This document shows, piece by piece, positions 7,634 through 16,351 of a DNA stretch of 64,000 nt. The position numbers were made by a program, and so were the translations under genes. The stretch's first letter is position 1. Each line of letters opens with the position of its first letter. The notes below the pieces were generated by a model, which was not told the DNA's origin, did not search any database, and saw only the letters and a program-made list of their open reading frames with translations. The stretch lies in contig NZ_BJML01000005.1 of NCBI RefSeq assembly GCF_006539145.1, positions 62,001 through 126,000 of the forward strand. Direction: 5' to 3'. The DNA comes from Microbacterium testaceum (GTDB lineage: Bacteria > Actinomycetota > Actinomycetes > Actinomycetales > Microbacteriaceae).

Positions 7634-8836
7634 TCAGCGCATCGGCAGCAGGCGCGTCGGCGACGGCGACGGGGTGCGGTGGCGAACCCGGCCCGGAACA
7701 CCGGTGCGGGTGTCGAGCGACAGCGACACGATCTCGTGCGCCAGCTGACCCGCCACGAGGAGGGTGTCGTCGACGACGAGGTGGTGGCGCGGCCAGTGCG
7801 TGCCCGTCTCGGCGAGGGCGAGCAACTGCACCTCTTCGCCGTGCCCGCGAACGGACAACACGCCCACGGTGTCGCTGCCGCGGACGCCCGCGTACAGCGT
7901 CGTCCCGTCGCGGCTCATCGAGAGCTCCGCCGCCGTGTCGGTGGGAAGGGTGCCGAGCAGCGGTTGGCCCGAGACCACGTGCCAGCGCCCCGCACGGTCG
8001 GGCGCCAAGACGAAGACCTCGCAGCTCAGCTCGGTGACGACGTAGAGGTGGCCCGATGGATGCCAGAGTCCGTGGCGGGGTCCGCTGCCCTTCGGAAGCG
8101 CGACCTCCTGCACCAGGATCAAGCCGCCCTCGTTCGCGCTCCAGAAGCGCACGAGGTCGAACCCCATGTCTGTCGTGGCCACGAGGCCGTTGGCCAGGAA
8201 CACCGCCTGATGGGCGCGCGAGACGCGTGCACCAGCCGCAGCCTCTTCCGATTCCGCATCGGTGAGGGGGACGTCGTCATACGCCGGGATGAGGTGCGCG
8301 TACTCCTCGCCCGCGGCCTCGCGGAGCGCGCGCGCTGCGGCGGCGAGATCGGGGACGACCGCGCCCGAGACCCGGGCGCCGGTAGACACGCTGGCCTGCT
8401 CCGAGGATGCCCCGTAGGGATCGGCGGCCTCGGCGGAGACGATCGGACGCGACGGCCGCCCCTGCGCATCCAGCGCCATGCGGACGACTCGCCCGTCGCC
8501 CCAACAGCTCGCGATCAAGAACGAGGCGTCGGGCGAGACAGCGACGTGGCACACCGCTCCGCCGGCCTCGACGGGCGGGCCGAGGGGGGACAGCCGCGTC
8601 TCACTCGATCGGCGAAACGCTTGGACCGTGCCGTCGAACTCGACGGCGGCATACAGGATGTCGTCGTTCGAGGGATGGGCGGCCACCCACGACGGCGATC
8701 CGGGCACCTCGGCCGCGGTCGCGACCATGCCGAGGGGGCCACCGGCGCCGAGCGCGTCGCGCTCCCCCGCTTGCAGGATGCCGATGCCCTCCGCCGACCC
8801 GGTGTCCGGGGCGTAGGCACCGACCCAGAAACGCAT
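7634..8836 (-). CDS. Lactonase family beta-propeller protein (6-phosphogluconolactonase-like)
   Basis: A 400-residue cytosolic protein of the seven-bladed Pgl/YbhE lactonase family. Blade-like repeats are visible, for example WVAAHPSNDDILYAA, CHVAVSPDASFLIASCWGDG and HGLWHPSGHLYVVTELS. The conserved PRH of the active-site region appears in GSGPRHGLWHPSG and again near the end in HWPRHHLVV. The expected reaction is hydrolysis of a sugar lactone such as 6-phosphogluconolactone, though many members have unproven substrates. Its ATG overlaps the purA stop by one base, so it is read from the purA transcript. Confidence 0.85.
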   Translation of the reverse strand: MRFWVGAYAPDTGSAEGIGILQAGERDALGAGGPLGMVATAAEVPGSPSWVAAHPSNDDILYAAVEFDGTVQAFRRSSETRLSPLGPPVEAGGAVCHVAVSPDASFLIASCWGDGRVVRMALDAQGRPSRPIVSAEAADPYGASSEQASVSTGARVSGAVVPDLAAAARALREAAGEEYAHLIPAYDDVPLTDAESEEAAAGARVSRAHQAVFLANGLVATTDMGFDLVRFWSANEGGLILVQEVALPKGSGPRHGLWHPSGHLYVVTELSCEVFVLAPDRAGRWHVVSGQPLLGTLPTDTAAELSMSRDGTTLYAGVRGSDTVGVLSVRGHGEEVQLLALAETGTHWPRHHLVVDDTLLVAGQLAHEIVSLSLDTRTGVPGRVRHRTPSPSPTRLLPMR

Positions 8837-10122
8837 CAGTCGATGAGGTCGTGTCGCACGATCACCTGGTCGCGAGCCGGGCCCACGCCGATGACCGAGA
8901 TGCGCGTGCCGCTCATCTTCTCGAGCGCCAGCACGTAGTCCTGCGCGTTCTGCGGCAGGTCGTCGAACGTGCGGGCGGTGGAGATGTCTTCGCTCCAGCC
9001 GGGGTAGTACTCGAGGATCGGCTTCGCATGGTGGAAGTCGGTCTGGTTCACCGGCAGATCGTCGAACCGCTCGCCGTCGACGTCATAGGCGACGCACACG
9101 GGGATCTGTTCGAGACCGCCGAGGATGTCGAGCTTGGTCAGCACCAGATCGGTGATGCCGTTGATGCGCGTGGCGTACCGCGTGATGGGGGCGTCGTACC
9201 ACCCGACTCGGCGGGGACGACCGGTGGTCGTACCGAACTCGAAGCCACGGGAGCGCAGCCAGTCGCCGCTCTCGTCGAACAACTCGGTCGGGAACGGACC
9301 CGAGCCGACGCGGGTCGTGTACGCCTTGACGATGCCGACGATCCGATCGAGCCGATTGGGGCCCACTCCCGAGCCGGTCGACGCGCCGCCGGCGGTCGCC
9401 GAGGAGGAGGTGACGAAGGGGTAGGTACCGTGGTCGACGTCGAGCATGGTGGCCTGGCCACCCTCGAAGACGACGACGTCGCCCGCTTCGAGCGCGTCGT
9501 TCAGCAGCAGCGACGTGTCGGCCACCATGGGGCGCACGCGCTCGGCGTACGACAGCAGGTCTTCGACGATCTCGTCGGCCGTGATCGAGCGGCGGTTGAA
9601 GATCTTCACCAGCAGGTGGTTCTTCTGGTCGAGGGCACCCTCGACCTTCTGCCGCAGGATGTTCTCATCGAAGAGGTCCTGCACGCGGATGCCGACGCGG
9701 TTGATCTTGTCGGCGTACGCCGGGCCGATTCCACGGCCGGTGGTGCCGATCATGCGCTTGCCGAGGAAGCGCTCGGTGACCTTGTCGAGGGTGCGGTGGT
9801 ACTGCGTGATGATGTGCGCGTTGGCACTGATCTTGAGGCGGCTCGTGTCGAGACCGCGCGCGTTGAGAGCCTCGAGCTCGTTGAAGAGCACCTCGAGGTC
9901 GACGACGACACCGTTGCCGATGACGGGGGTGACACCCGGAGACAGGATGCCGCTGGGCAGCAGGTGCAGCGCGTACTTCTCGTTGCCGATGACGACGGTG
10001 TGCCCGGCGTTGTTGCCGCCGTTGAACTTCACCACCCAGTCGGTTCGTTCACCGAGCAGATCGGTGGCCTTGCCCTTGCCTTCGTCGCCCCACTGGACGC
10101 CGACGATCACGATTCCGGGCAT
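8836..10122 (-). CDS. purA: Adenylosuccinate synthetase
   Basis: This enzyme joins IMP and aspartate with GTP to form adenylosuccinate, the first committed step to AMP. The 428-residue length is normal. The N-terminal P-loop WGDEGKGK (11-18), the following [10 protein letters not shown] segment, [15 protein letters not shown] and [11 protein letters not shown] are all in place. The ATG at 10122 has GAGGAG five bases upstream; an in-frame upstream ATG lacks that. A minus-strand TAGGAT at 10166-10161 is a candidate -10, giving a short leader. Confidence 0.97.
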   Translation of the reverse strand: MPGIVIVGVQWGDEGKGKATDLLGERTDWVVKFNGGNNAGHTVVIGNEKYALHLLPSGILSPGVTPVIGNGVVVDLEVLFNELEALNARGLDTSRLKISANAHIITQYHRTLDKVTERFLGKRMIGTTGRGIGPAYADKINRVGIRVQDLFDENILRQKVEGALDQKNHLLVKIFNRRSITADEIVEDLLSYAERVRPMVADTSLLLNDALEAGDVVVFEGGQATMLDVDHGTYPFVTSSSATAGGASTGSGVGPNRLDRIVGIVKAYTTRVGSGPFPTELFDESGDWLRSRGFEFGTTTGRPRRVGWYDAPITRYATRINGITDLVLTKLDILGGLEQIPVCVAYDVDGERFDDLPVNQTDFHHAKPILEYYPGWSEDISTARTFDDLPQNAQDYVLALEKMSGTRISVIGVGPARDQVIVRHDLID

Positions 10123-10218
10123 GTGCGCTCCTCGCGTCTGATTCCGGCGGTACACCCCATCCTATCGAGCGGGTGAGACACGCCCGCGCGGAGCGGACGG
10201 GGCGCAGCGGGCGACGCG

Positions 10219-10977
10219 TCAGGGGTGCAGGTGGTGGTCGCCGTCGGGGAGACGGCGTCGACGCCACGAACCGAGGATGTGCTCCTCCATGGCGACGCGC
10301 GCGGCGGTGGGGTCTCCCGCCTCCATGGCGGCGAACACCCGCTCGTGCTCCGCCAGCGTGCGCTCGACGGCGTCTTCGGGGTTGTTCCCTTCCCAGCGCA
10401 GCGACTGCCGGGGTCGCACGAAGAACGAACGCGCGATGGTCGCCGCGATGCGGTTGCGGCTGGCCGACATGGTGGCGAGATGGAAGTCCTTGTCGGCCTC
10501 GAGGAAGGCCGGGTTGTCGTCCTGCAGGCGCCGCATGTCCTCGAGATGTCCGCGGATGAGGATCAGGGATTCGGGGCTACCGGTGCTCGCCACTTCGCCG
10601 GCCATGACGCCTTCGAGGGCCGCTCGGACGACGCTCACCTCGTCGAGCACGCCCAGGGATTCGTCATGGCGCACCAACGCGTCGAACACATCGGGGTCGA
10701 GCACGTTCCAGTCGTTGAAGTGGCGCACCTGGGTGCCGCGCCCCTGGGCGACGACGACCAGGCCCTTTTCTTGGATCCGTTTGATGCACTCGCGGATGAC
10801 GGTGCGGCTCACGCCGAACTCGTCGCACAGCGCCTGCTCGGGGGGCAGGAATTCGCCGACCGCCACTGCGCCCGTGACGATCATCTCGACGAGCTCTTCG
10901 AGCACCCGCACACCGATGCGGTCGATCTGGCCCCTTCTCGGATTCGCGAGCTGCGCGTCGATGGGGGCGGAAGGCAT
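10219..10977 (-). CDS. GntR/FadR-type transcription regulator of the adjacent sugar-acid cluster
   Basis: A 252-residue regulator with an N-terminal winged helix (about 18-87, including LPPEQALCDEFGVSRTVIRE) and a C-terminal all-helical FCD domain (about 100-235) that in this family binds a carboxylate effector and metal. It lies just downstream of the enolase-superfamily gene in the same direction. It probably controls that gene and the importer through the operator-like site at 15431-15450; this is inference. ATG 10977 is preceded at seven bases by TAAAGT, so a separate leaderless transcript is possible. Confidence 0.9.
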   Translation of the reverse strand: MPSAPIDAQLANPRRGQIDRIGVRVLEELVEMIVTGAVAVGEFLPPEQALCDEFGVSRTVIRECIKRIQEKGLVVVAQGRGTQVRHFNDWNVLDPDVFDALVRHDESLGVLDEVSVVRAALEGVMAGEVASTGSPESLILIRGHLEDMRRLQDDNPAFLEADKDFHLATMSASRNRIAATIARSFFVRPRQSLRWEGNNPEDAVERTLAEHERVFAAMEAGDPTAARVAMEEHILGSWRRRRLPDGDHHLHP

Positions 10978-10987
10978 GGTGAGCACT

Positions 10988-12151
10988 TTACTCCGGCGAT
11001 GGCTCCCGGGGCGGGAGCCGGACGCCCAGTTCCAGCCCTGCGCGGCTGCTGCGCACATGCGGCCCGCCGGCACCGCCCCACACGAAGTCCGTCGATCCGT
11101 CGAGCACCGCCGTGTCGAGAGCGACACCGCCACCCGGCTGATCGCCGAGCACGAGTCCGCCGTCGGCGATCTCGCAATCCAGGATGACGCCCTCGGGGGC
11201 ACGAGGCGTCGTGACCTCGGTGAGGAGATGGTTCGGCAGCGACGTCGCGACGTTCGCCACGGCGTAGTTCGACGTCATGCCGATCGGGCTGACCGGGAGA
11301 TCCCTCGCGTGCGAGGCGATCGCCACGCGAAGGGCGTGCGTGACGCCCCACACCGCCGAGGACTGCACGATGTCGACCGCCTGCGCGTCGAAGAGCTGAC
11401 GGTACTGCTCCAGTCCCGTGAGGTTCTCGCCGGTCGCCACCGCCGGGGCGATGCTGTCGCGCAGCCGGCGGAGTCCCTGTGCGTCCCACCGACGCAGCGG
11501 CTCTTCGATCCAGGACAGTTCGACGGTCTCCTCGAGGTGGCGGATGTACCGCACCGCCTGGGGCAGGTTCCATGATTCGTTCGCGTCGAGCATGACCAGC
11601 GGCTCGTCGGTCGCGCGGCCGAGGAGATCGCGGGTGAGCGCGAGACGATCGGCGTCGAGCCGCACATCGCGTCCGCCCTTGAGCTTCGCGGCCGTGAATC
11701 CACGATCGCTCATGTCGGCGTAATAGGCGGTCAGACCGTCGGAGTCGAGGGCGATATCCAGGCCCGAGGCGTACCCGGGAACGAAGCGGTCGCGACCGCC
11801 CAGAAGTCGCCAGAGCGGCTGGCCGGCGGCCTTCGCCTTGATGTCCCAGAAGGCGCTGTCGAGCGCTCCGATGCCACCGAACACGGCGCCGCCGTGGCCG
11901 ATCTTGAACATGCGCGCGATCATGCGGTCGTACAGAGCCGAGGTCGCACGGGGATCTTCGCCCTCGACGGCCTCGAACAGGTGCGGGATGCCGTCGTGCA
12001 TGCCCATTCCGATGCCCTCGATGCCCTCGTCGGTCTCGACGACGACGATCGGGAGGGCCGTGACTCCGGAGTCGATGAAGCCGTTGACGTCGCCCACGGG
12101 ACGACCCCAATCGAGGGTTGTATTGATGAGCCGGTAGCCGGTGATCTTCAT
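10988..12151 (-). CDS. Enolase-superfamily (mandelate racemase/muconate lactonizing enzyme-like) sugar acid dehydratase
   Basis: A 387-residue protein with an N-terminal capping domain and a C-terminal barrel. The catalytic KxK is AAKLKGG (Lys156, Lys158). Metal ligands are visible as Asp189 (LDANES), Glu216 (WIEEP) and Glu242 (TGEN), with Asp260 following. I see no His near residues 285-295, where mandelate racemase carries its second base, so the chemistry may rest on the lysine side only. Context (GntR/FCD regulator and sugar importer) suggests dehydration of a hexonate or hexarate. The substrate cannot be named. Confidence 0.85.
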   Translation of the reverse strand: MKITGYRLINTTLDWGRPVGDVNGFIDSGVTALPIVVVETDEGIEGIGMGMHDGIPHLFEAVEGEDPRATSALYDRMIARMFKIGHGGAVFGGIGALDSAFWDIKAKAAGQPLWRLLGGRDRFVPGYASGLDIALDSDGLTAYYADMSDRGFTAAKLKGGRDVRLDADRLALTRDLLGRATDEPLVMLDANESWNLPQAVRYIRHLEETVELSWIEEPLRRWDAQGLRRLRDSIAPAVATGENLTGLEQYRQLFDAQAVDIVQSSAVWGVTHALRVAIASHARDLPVSPIGMTSNYAVANVATSLPNHLLTEVTTPRAPEGVILDCEIADGGLVLGDQPGGGVALDTAVLDGSTDFVWGGAGGPHVRSSRAGLELGVRLPPREPSPE

Positions 12152-12182
12152 GCGTGTACTTCTTTCGTCCCGCGAAGCGGGC

Positions 12183-13073
12183 TTATTCCTTCGTCCCGCC
12201 GGCCGTCATGCCCTCGACCAGGAACCTCTGCGAGAAGAGGAAGACGATCAGGATCGGGGCGACCGAGACGAGGGTGGCCAACGCCATGACCGGCAGGTCG
12301 AGAGTGACCGACGCGGCGGAGGTCGGGTTGAACAGCGGCACGTTGGAGAGCAACTCCGCGAGACCGACCTGGATGGGGGCTTTTCGACCGGGCTCCATGA
12401 CGAAGGGGAGGAAGTAGTTGTTCCAGTTGCCGACCAGGTTGAAGAACCCCACGAGCGCGATCACGGGGGTGGCCAGCGGCAGAGCTACCGCGGTGAAGAC
12501 GCGGAGCTCGCTGGCCCCGTCGATCCGGGCCGCGTTCAGCAGATCCTTCGAAACGCTCGTCGTGAAGTAGATGTACGTCAGGTACACCCCGAACGGGAAG
12601 AACGAGAACGGCAGGATCACCGCCCAGGGGGTACCGACCAGCTTGAGCGCGCTCATCTCGAGGAAGACCGGGAGAACGAGAGCGGTGTTCGGGATCAGCA
12701 TGACGACGAGGGTGATGATCAGCAGCACCCCGCGTCCGCGGAACTTCGTCATGGCGAGGGCATAGCCGGCGGAGATGGTCACCAGGAGCGTCAGCACGAG
12801 AGCCACGCCGGTGTACAGCGCGGCGTTTCCGGTCCACTGCCAGATGACACCGTTCTGGAACTCACTGAGTCGTGCCCAGTTGTCGGCGATCGTCGCGAAG
12901 GAGCCGAAGCTGAAGGGCGGCTGGCCCGTCAACTCCGTCGACGACTTCGTGGGCGCGAGCAGCAGCCACACGATCGGCAGGCCGAAGACCACCGCGAAGA
13001 AGAGGATGACGACGGTGACCAGGGAGGGGCCCAGGAAGCGGGCCGGGGTCACGGTGCGCTTAGTCGCGTTCAA
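12183..13073 (-). CDS. Carbohydrate ABC importer permease (MalG type)
   Basis: A 296-residue permease with six membrane helices and the cytoplasmic EAA loop LLNAARIDGASELRVFTAVALPLA, typical of the carbohydrate uptake CUT1 family. The start is read as TTG 13073, which has a GAGGGGGA-type ribosome-binding site five bases upstream and overlaps the end of the partner permease by 14 bases. GTG 13052 is an alternative. It ends 31 bases before the dehydratase gene, in the same transcript. Confidence 0.9.
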   Translation of the reverse strand: MNATKRTVTPARFLGPSLVTVVILFFAVVFGLPIVWLLLAPTKSSTELTGQPPFSFGSFATIADNWARLSEFQNGVIWQWTGNAALYTGVALVLTLLVTISAGYALAMTKFRGRGVLLIITLVVMLIPNTALVLPVFLEMSALKLVGTPWAVILPFSFFPFGVYLTYIYFTTSVSKDLLNAARIDGASELRVFTAVALPLATPVIALVGFFNLVGNWNNYFLPFVMEPGRKAPIQVGLAELLSNVPLFNPTSAASVTLDLPVMALATLVSVAPILIVFLFSQRFLVEGMTAGGTKE

Positions 13074-13935
13074 AGAGTCCCCCTCGGAAGACGAAGAAGG
13101 CGGCGAGTCCGGCGGCGACGACGAGCAGGAGCAGCGAGATGGCGGCCGACCCGTTGAAATCGTTCTGCCGGAAGGCGTAGAGATAGGCCACCTGGTTCAG
13201 CGAGTAATCGAGACCGACGACGCCCTTGCTGGCCTGCGACAGCACGCGCGGCTCGACGAAGAGCTGCGTGCCGGCGGCGAGCGACATCACGGCCATGTAC
13301 GAGATCCACTTGCGAAGGAGCGGGATCTGAATGTGCCAGGCCGTGGCGATGGGACCGGCGCCGTCGATGCGCGCGGCCTCCATGACCTCGACGCTGATGT
13401 TGTTGAGGGCGCCGTACATGATGACGATCCAGCCGCCTGCTCCCGCCCAGAAGGCGATGACGGTGAAGACGATCGGGAGGTTCCCCTCATTTCCGACCAC
13501 GTCGACGAACGTATTGAAGCCCAGAGCCCGGAGGAAGCCGCTGACCGGGCTGACCGTCGGGTCGAGCATGAAGAGCCAGAGCAGCACGCTCGAGGCGCCG
13601 GCGAGCGCGCCGGGGATGTAGAAGATGAACCGTGCGGCCGACGAGAGCCACCGGACGCGGATCGCGTGGACGATCACCGCGAGGATCACGACGATGATGA
13701 TGAGGCTCGTGAGCCAGATCGCCACGAAGGCGGCGACGTGGCCGACCGCGGGAAGGAAGCGATAGTCCGCGACGACGCGCTGGAAGTTCTCGAACCACAC
13801 GAACGCGCCGTCCCGGGTGAAGGCGAGGAAAGCGGCGTAGAGGGTCGGGAAGACCCCGAAGGCCAAGAGCAGGAGGACGTACCCACCGATCATCAGGTAG
13901 GCGAACGTCGATTGGGCTCGACGTAGGGAGAGCAT
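13060..13935 (-). CDS. Carbohydrate ABC importer permease (MalF type)
   Basis: A 291-residue inner membrane partner of the MalG-type permease, with six helices and the EAA loop VEVMEAARIDGAGPIATAWHIQIPLL. ATG 13935 has GGAAG five bases upstream; a GTG two codons earlier would sit too close to that site. It follows the binding-protein gene across a hairpin that may reduce its expression relative to the binding protein. Confidence 0.9.
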   Translation of the reverse strand: MLSLRRAQSTFAYLMIGGYVLLLLAFGVFPTLYAAFLAFTRDGAFVWFENFQRVVADYRFLPAVGHVAAFVAIWLTSLIIIVVILAVIVHAIRVRWLSSAARFIFYIPGALAGASSVLLWLFMLDPTVSPVSGFLRALGFNTFVDVVGNEGNLPIVFTVIAFWAGAGGWIVIMYGALNNISVEVMEAARIDGAGPIATAWHIQIPLLRKWISYMAVMSLAAGTQLFVEPRVLSQASKGVVGLDYSLNQVAYLYAFRQNDFNGSAAISLLLLVVAAGLAAFFVFRGGLFERD

Positions 13936-13956
13936 GGTCACTTCCGTTTCGGGAGA

Positions 13957-13992
13957 GGGCTGGCCGCGGCGGTGTCGAGCCGCGGCCAGCCC
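13957..13992 (-). terminator. Intra-operon hairpin after the binding-protein gene
   Basis: GGGCTGGCCGCGGC (13957-13970) pairs perfectly with GCCGCGGCCAGCCC (13979-13992), a 14-bp stem between the binding-protein stop and the permease start. Such hairpins after a binding-protein gene usually stabilise or partly terminate the message so that binding protein exceeds permease. Confidence 0.7.
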
Positions 13993-14010
13993 GTGGAGAG
14001 ATTCGGACCC

Positions 14011-15378
14011 TTACTTGGCGACCGTGTAGCCCTGCACCTGCGCCTGGTTGTCCATCTCGGTCTTCCACGCGTCGGTCACGCTCGCGACCGTCTTGCCCGC
14101 CGTGATAGCGGGAAGGACGACCTTCGAGAACGCGGCCTCGATGCTGAAGCTCGGGTAACCCCAGCCCTGCCAGACCGACGACGCGGCTCCGGAGATGTTC
14201 TTCTGGAAGTCGCCGACGTAGAAGTTGCTGGCCGCCTGCTCCTTGAGCCACGCGTCCGCCGCCGACTGGTAGGCCGGCAGGCCGGAGGCGAGCTTGACCG
14301 CGTCGTCGGAGCTGGTCACGTAGGTGAGGAACTTCTTGACGGCATCGAGGTTCTTCGAGTGGCTCGAGCCGTACCAGACGCCGCCGCCGACGTTGCCGGT
14401 GACCTTCTCACCGTCAGACCAGCTGAGCGCCTGGCCCACGCCGACCGTTCCGGCGGTGTAGTTCAGGCTCTTGTCGTTCTGGAACAACGCCCCGGAGTAC
14501 CAGGCCGGACCGGGGATGCCGAGCAGCTTGTCCTTGTACTTGGTGACGAAGTCCGCGCCGAAGACGCTGTCGGTGACGAGCGTCTTGTTGGCGAGCATGT
14601 GGTCGATGAGGTCGGTGACCTTCTCGGAGTTCGGGTCGGAGAAGTTCGAGGTGAACGTGTCGCCCGACGCCTGGAAGATCGGCGCCTCACCACCCCAGTA
14701 GTACACGTAGGGCGCCTGGAAGGAGTCGCCCACCGAGCCGAGGATGTAGCCGGGGTGCTCGGCGGCGACCTTGTCGCTGAGCGTCTTGTAGTCCTCCCAC
14801 GTGGTGGGGATCGTGTAGCCGAACTGGTCGAAGAGCGTCTTGTTGTACCAGAACACCACCGGTGCGAGGTCGTTACGCAGGCCGTAGACCGTGTCGTCGA
14901 CGGTCATGGGTCCGAGTGCGCCCGTGGTGAAACCGTCGAGGAAACTCTGGTCCATGAGGCCCTTGTTCAGCGGCGCCGCGAAGGCCTGAACGCCGTTGTT
15001 CTCTTTGGATGCCCAGGAGGTGTCGTTCTGCTGCGTCGAGAACACCACGTCGGGCCAGCCCTCCCCGGACTGGTCGAACAGCGCGATCTTCTGCTGGAAC
15101 GACCCGGATCCGCCGGAGCCGCCGTCGTAGGTCTCGATGTTGAGCTTGACGTCGGGGTTGGCCTTCTCGAAAGCCTGGGCGAGGGGTTCGCGCGAGGAGT
15201 CTACCCACACGGTGATGGCGCTCGAGGGGTCCTGCTCGGCGGCGGTGAAGCCGTACGGGCTGCTGGAATCGTTGCCGCTCGAGGCGGGGCTGCATGCGCT
15301 GAGCGCAAGAGCGGAGACGACGGCGAGACCGCCGGCGAGGGCGAGGCGGCGGCGAGCGCCGGGGAAGTGCTGCGGCAT
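14011..15378 (-). CDS. Carbohydrate ABC importer substrate-binding lipoprotein
   Basis: The 455-residue precursor has a basic N-terminus, a hydrophobic core and the lipobox ALSAC (Cys29). The mature protein is a family 1 solute-binding protein: SAITVWVDSSREPLAQAFEKA at the start, GWPDVVFST, a hinge around LAPVVFWYNKTLFDQFGYTIP, and a C-terminal lobe rich in aromatic residues. It would deliver a sugar or sugar acid to the two permeases downstream. The start ATG leaves a leader of about 40 bases from the predicted promoter. Confidence 0.9.
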   Translation of the reverse strand: MPQHFPGARRRLALAGGLAVVSALALSACSPASSGNDSSSPYGFTAAEQDPSSAITVWVDSSREPLAQAFEKANPDVKLNIETYDGGSGGSGSFQQKIALFDQSGEGWPDVVFSTQQNDTSWASKENNGVQAFAAPLNKGLMDQSFLDGFTTGALGPMTVDDTVYGLRNDLAPVVFWYNKTLFDQFGYTIPTTWEDYKTLSDKVAAEHPGYILGSVGDSFQAPYVYYWGGEAPIFQASGDTFTSNFSDPNSEKVTDLIDHMLANKTLVTDSVFGADFVTKYKDKLLGIPGPAWYSGALFQNDKSLNYTAGTVGVGQALSWSDGEKVTGNVGGGVWYGSSHSKNLDAVKKFLTYVTSSDDAVKLASGLPAYQSAADAWLKEQAASNFYVGDFQKNISGAASSVWQGWGYPSFSIEAAFSKVVLPAITAGKTVASVTDAWKTEMDNQAQVQGYTVAK

Positions 15379-15424
15379 TGCGAAAGCTCCTGTCTTCTTC
15401 GACGAGGTCGGGTGACCGTACGCT

Positions 15425-15455
15425 AGCATAGAACATACGTCATATGTTTCGTCAA
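15425..15455 (-). promoter_or_regulatory. Promoter with embedded operator for the sugar-acid importer operon
   Basis: On the minus strand TTGACG (15455-15450) and TATGCT (15430-15425) make a -35/-10 pair with a 19-base spacer. The spacer contains the inverted repeat AACATA-N5-TATGTT (15432-15448). An operator in the spacer would block RNA polymerase directly. The neighbouring GntR regulator is the obvious candidate to bind it; that link is inferred. Confidence 0.6.
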
Positions 15456-15582
15456 CGCTCTCCGATCACGAATTGGCAACGCCTTCCGCGTCGCCGTCGG
15501 GGGCTTCCGGGAACGGACCGCCGGTGCGTGACCTCATGGACGGGGGCCGCTGCAACCCCTCCCCCTGCGTCCGGGCCCTCCT

Positions 15583-15588
15583 TAGCCT
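15583..15588 (+). promoter_or_regulatory. -10 element of a probable leaderless mRNA (Pr6Pr gene)
   Basis: TAGCCT ends six bases before ATG 15595. The GGAG between them is too close to the ATG to act as a normal ribosome-binding site. Confidence 0.5.
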
Positions 15589-15594
15589 GGAGCG

Positions 15595-16320
15595 ATGCAG
15601 AGATCGCGCGGGTGGGCTATCGGATGGAACACGGCGCGCGTGGCGGTGGCCGTACTCGTCCTCGTCGCGGTGGGCGCACAGTTCGTGTCGTCGACGGCCG
15701 AGGCCGCCGCGCGGGGCCGGGACGTCACGACGGTGGTCGCCAACTTCTTCAGCTTCTTCACGATCCTCTCCAACGTCTCGTCGGCGGTCGTGCTCGCCTG
15801 GCTCGGCGCCCGTTTCTTCGCGCGCGGTCGTCGAATCGACGTCGATCCGCCCGCCCTGGCGACCGCTCTCGCGTTCGCGTCGACCTACATGATCGTCACC
15901 GGCGTCGTCTACAACCTTCTGCTGCGCGGCATCCCCCTGCAGCCCGAGACGGTCGGCTGGTCGAACGAGATCCTGCACGTATGGGGACCGCTCTTCCTCC
16001 TCCTCGACGTGGTCCTCGGACCCACGCGACGGCGACTGCCCTGGTCGGCGGCGTTCGCGGCGGCGATCTTCCCCATCGCCTGGATCGTCTACACGCTGCT
16101 GCGCGCGCCACTCATCACCAACCCGACGACGGGCGCACCCTTCTGGTACCCCTACCCCTTCCTCGATCCGAACACCGGCGGGTGGGGCAGTGTCGCGGTC
16201 TACATCGTCGTCATCGCCGTGGCCATCATCGCCCTCGCCCTCGGTGTCGTCGCGATCGGTCGGGCACGCGGCATCCGGATGCCGATCGACCCGGCGCACC
16301 AGAAGCAGCCCCTGCACTGA
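15595..16320 (+). CDS. Pr6Pr family membrane protein
   Basis: A 241-residue protein with six predicted membrane helices at about 12-30, 45-68, 80-105, 120-140, 150-170 and 195-220. The motif FFSFFTILSNVSSAVVL and the NEILHVWGPLFLLLDVVL segment match the actinobacterial Pr6Pr group, which is related to the FAR-17a/AIG1 hydrolase-like fold and has no assigned activity. A Pro-rich loop near residues 175-195 faces the outside in most models. It is followed 31 bases later by a secreted cyclophilin gene with its own promoter. Confidence 0.75.
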   Translation: MQRSRGWAIGWNTARVAVAVLVLVAVGAQFVSSTAEAAARGRDVTTVVANFFSFFTILSNVSSAVVLAWLGARFFARGRRIDVDPPALATALAFASTYMIVTGVVYNLLLRGIPLQPETVGWSNEILHVWGPLFLLLDVVLGPTRRRLPWSAAFAAAIFPIAWIVYTLLRAPLITNPTTGAPFWYPYPFLDPNTGGWGSVAVYIVVIAVAIIALALGVVAIGRARGIRMPIDPAHQKQPLH

Positions 16321-16339
16321 CGGGTCGAGGTCGACGCCC

Positions 16340-16345
16340 TACCCT
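16340..16345 (+). promoter_or_regulatory. -10 element of a probable leaderless mRNA (cyclophilin gene)
   Basis: TACCCT is followed by six bases (GGAGGC) and GTG 16352. The GGAGG is only one base from the start codon, which is unusable as a ribosome-binding site, so the leaderless reading explains the layout better. Confidence 0.55.
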
Positions 16346-16351
16346 GGAGGC

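Noticed and set aside
12141..13157. Plus-strand frame of 338 codons opposite the MalG-type permease gene
   Set aside because: The permease on the other strand is unmistakable. The opposing frame is Asp/Glu/Arg/Gln-rich, the standard product of reading a membrane protein gene backwards.
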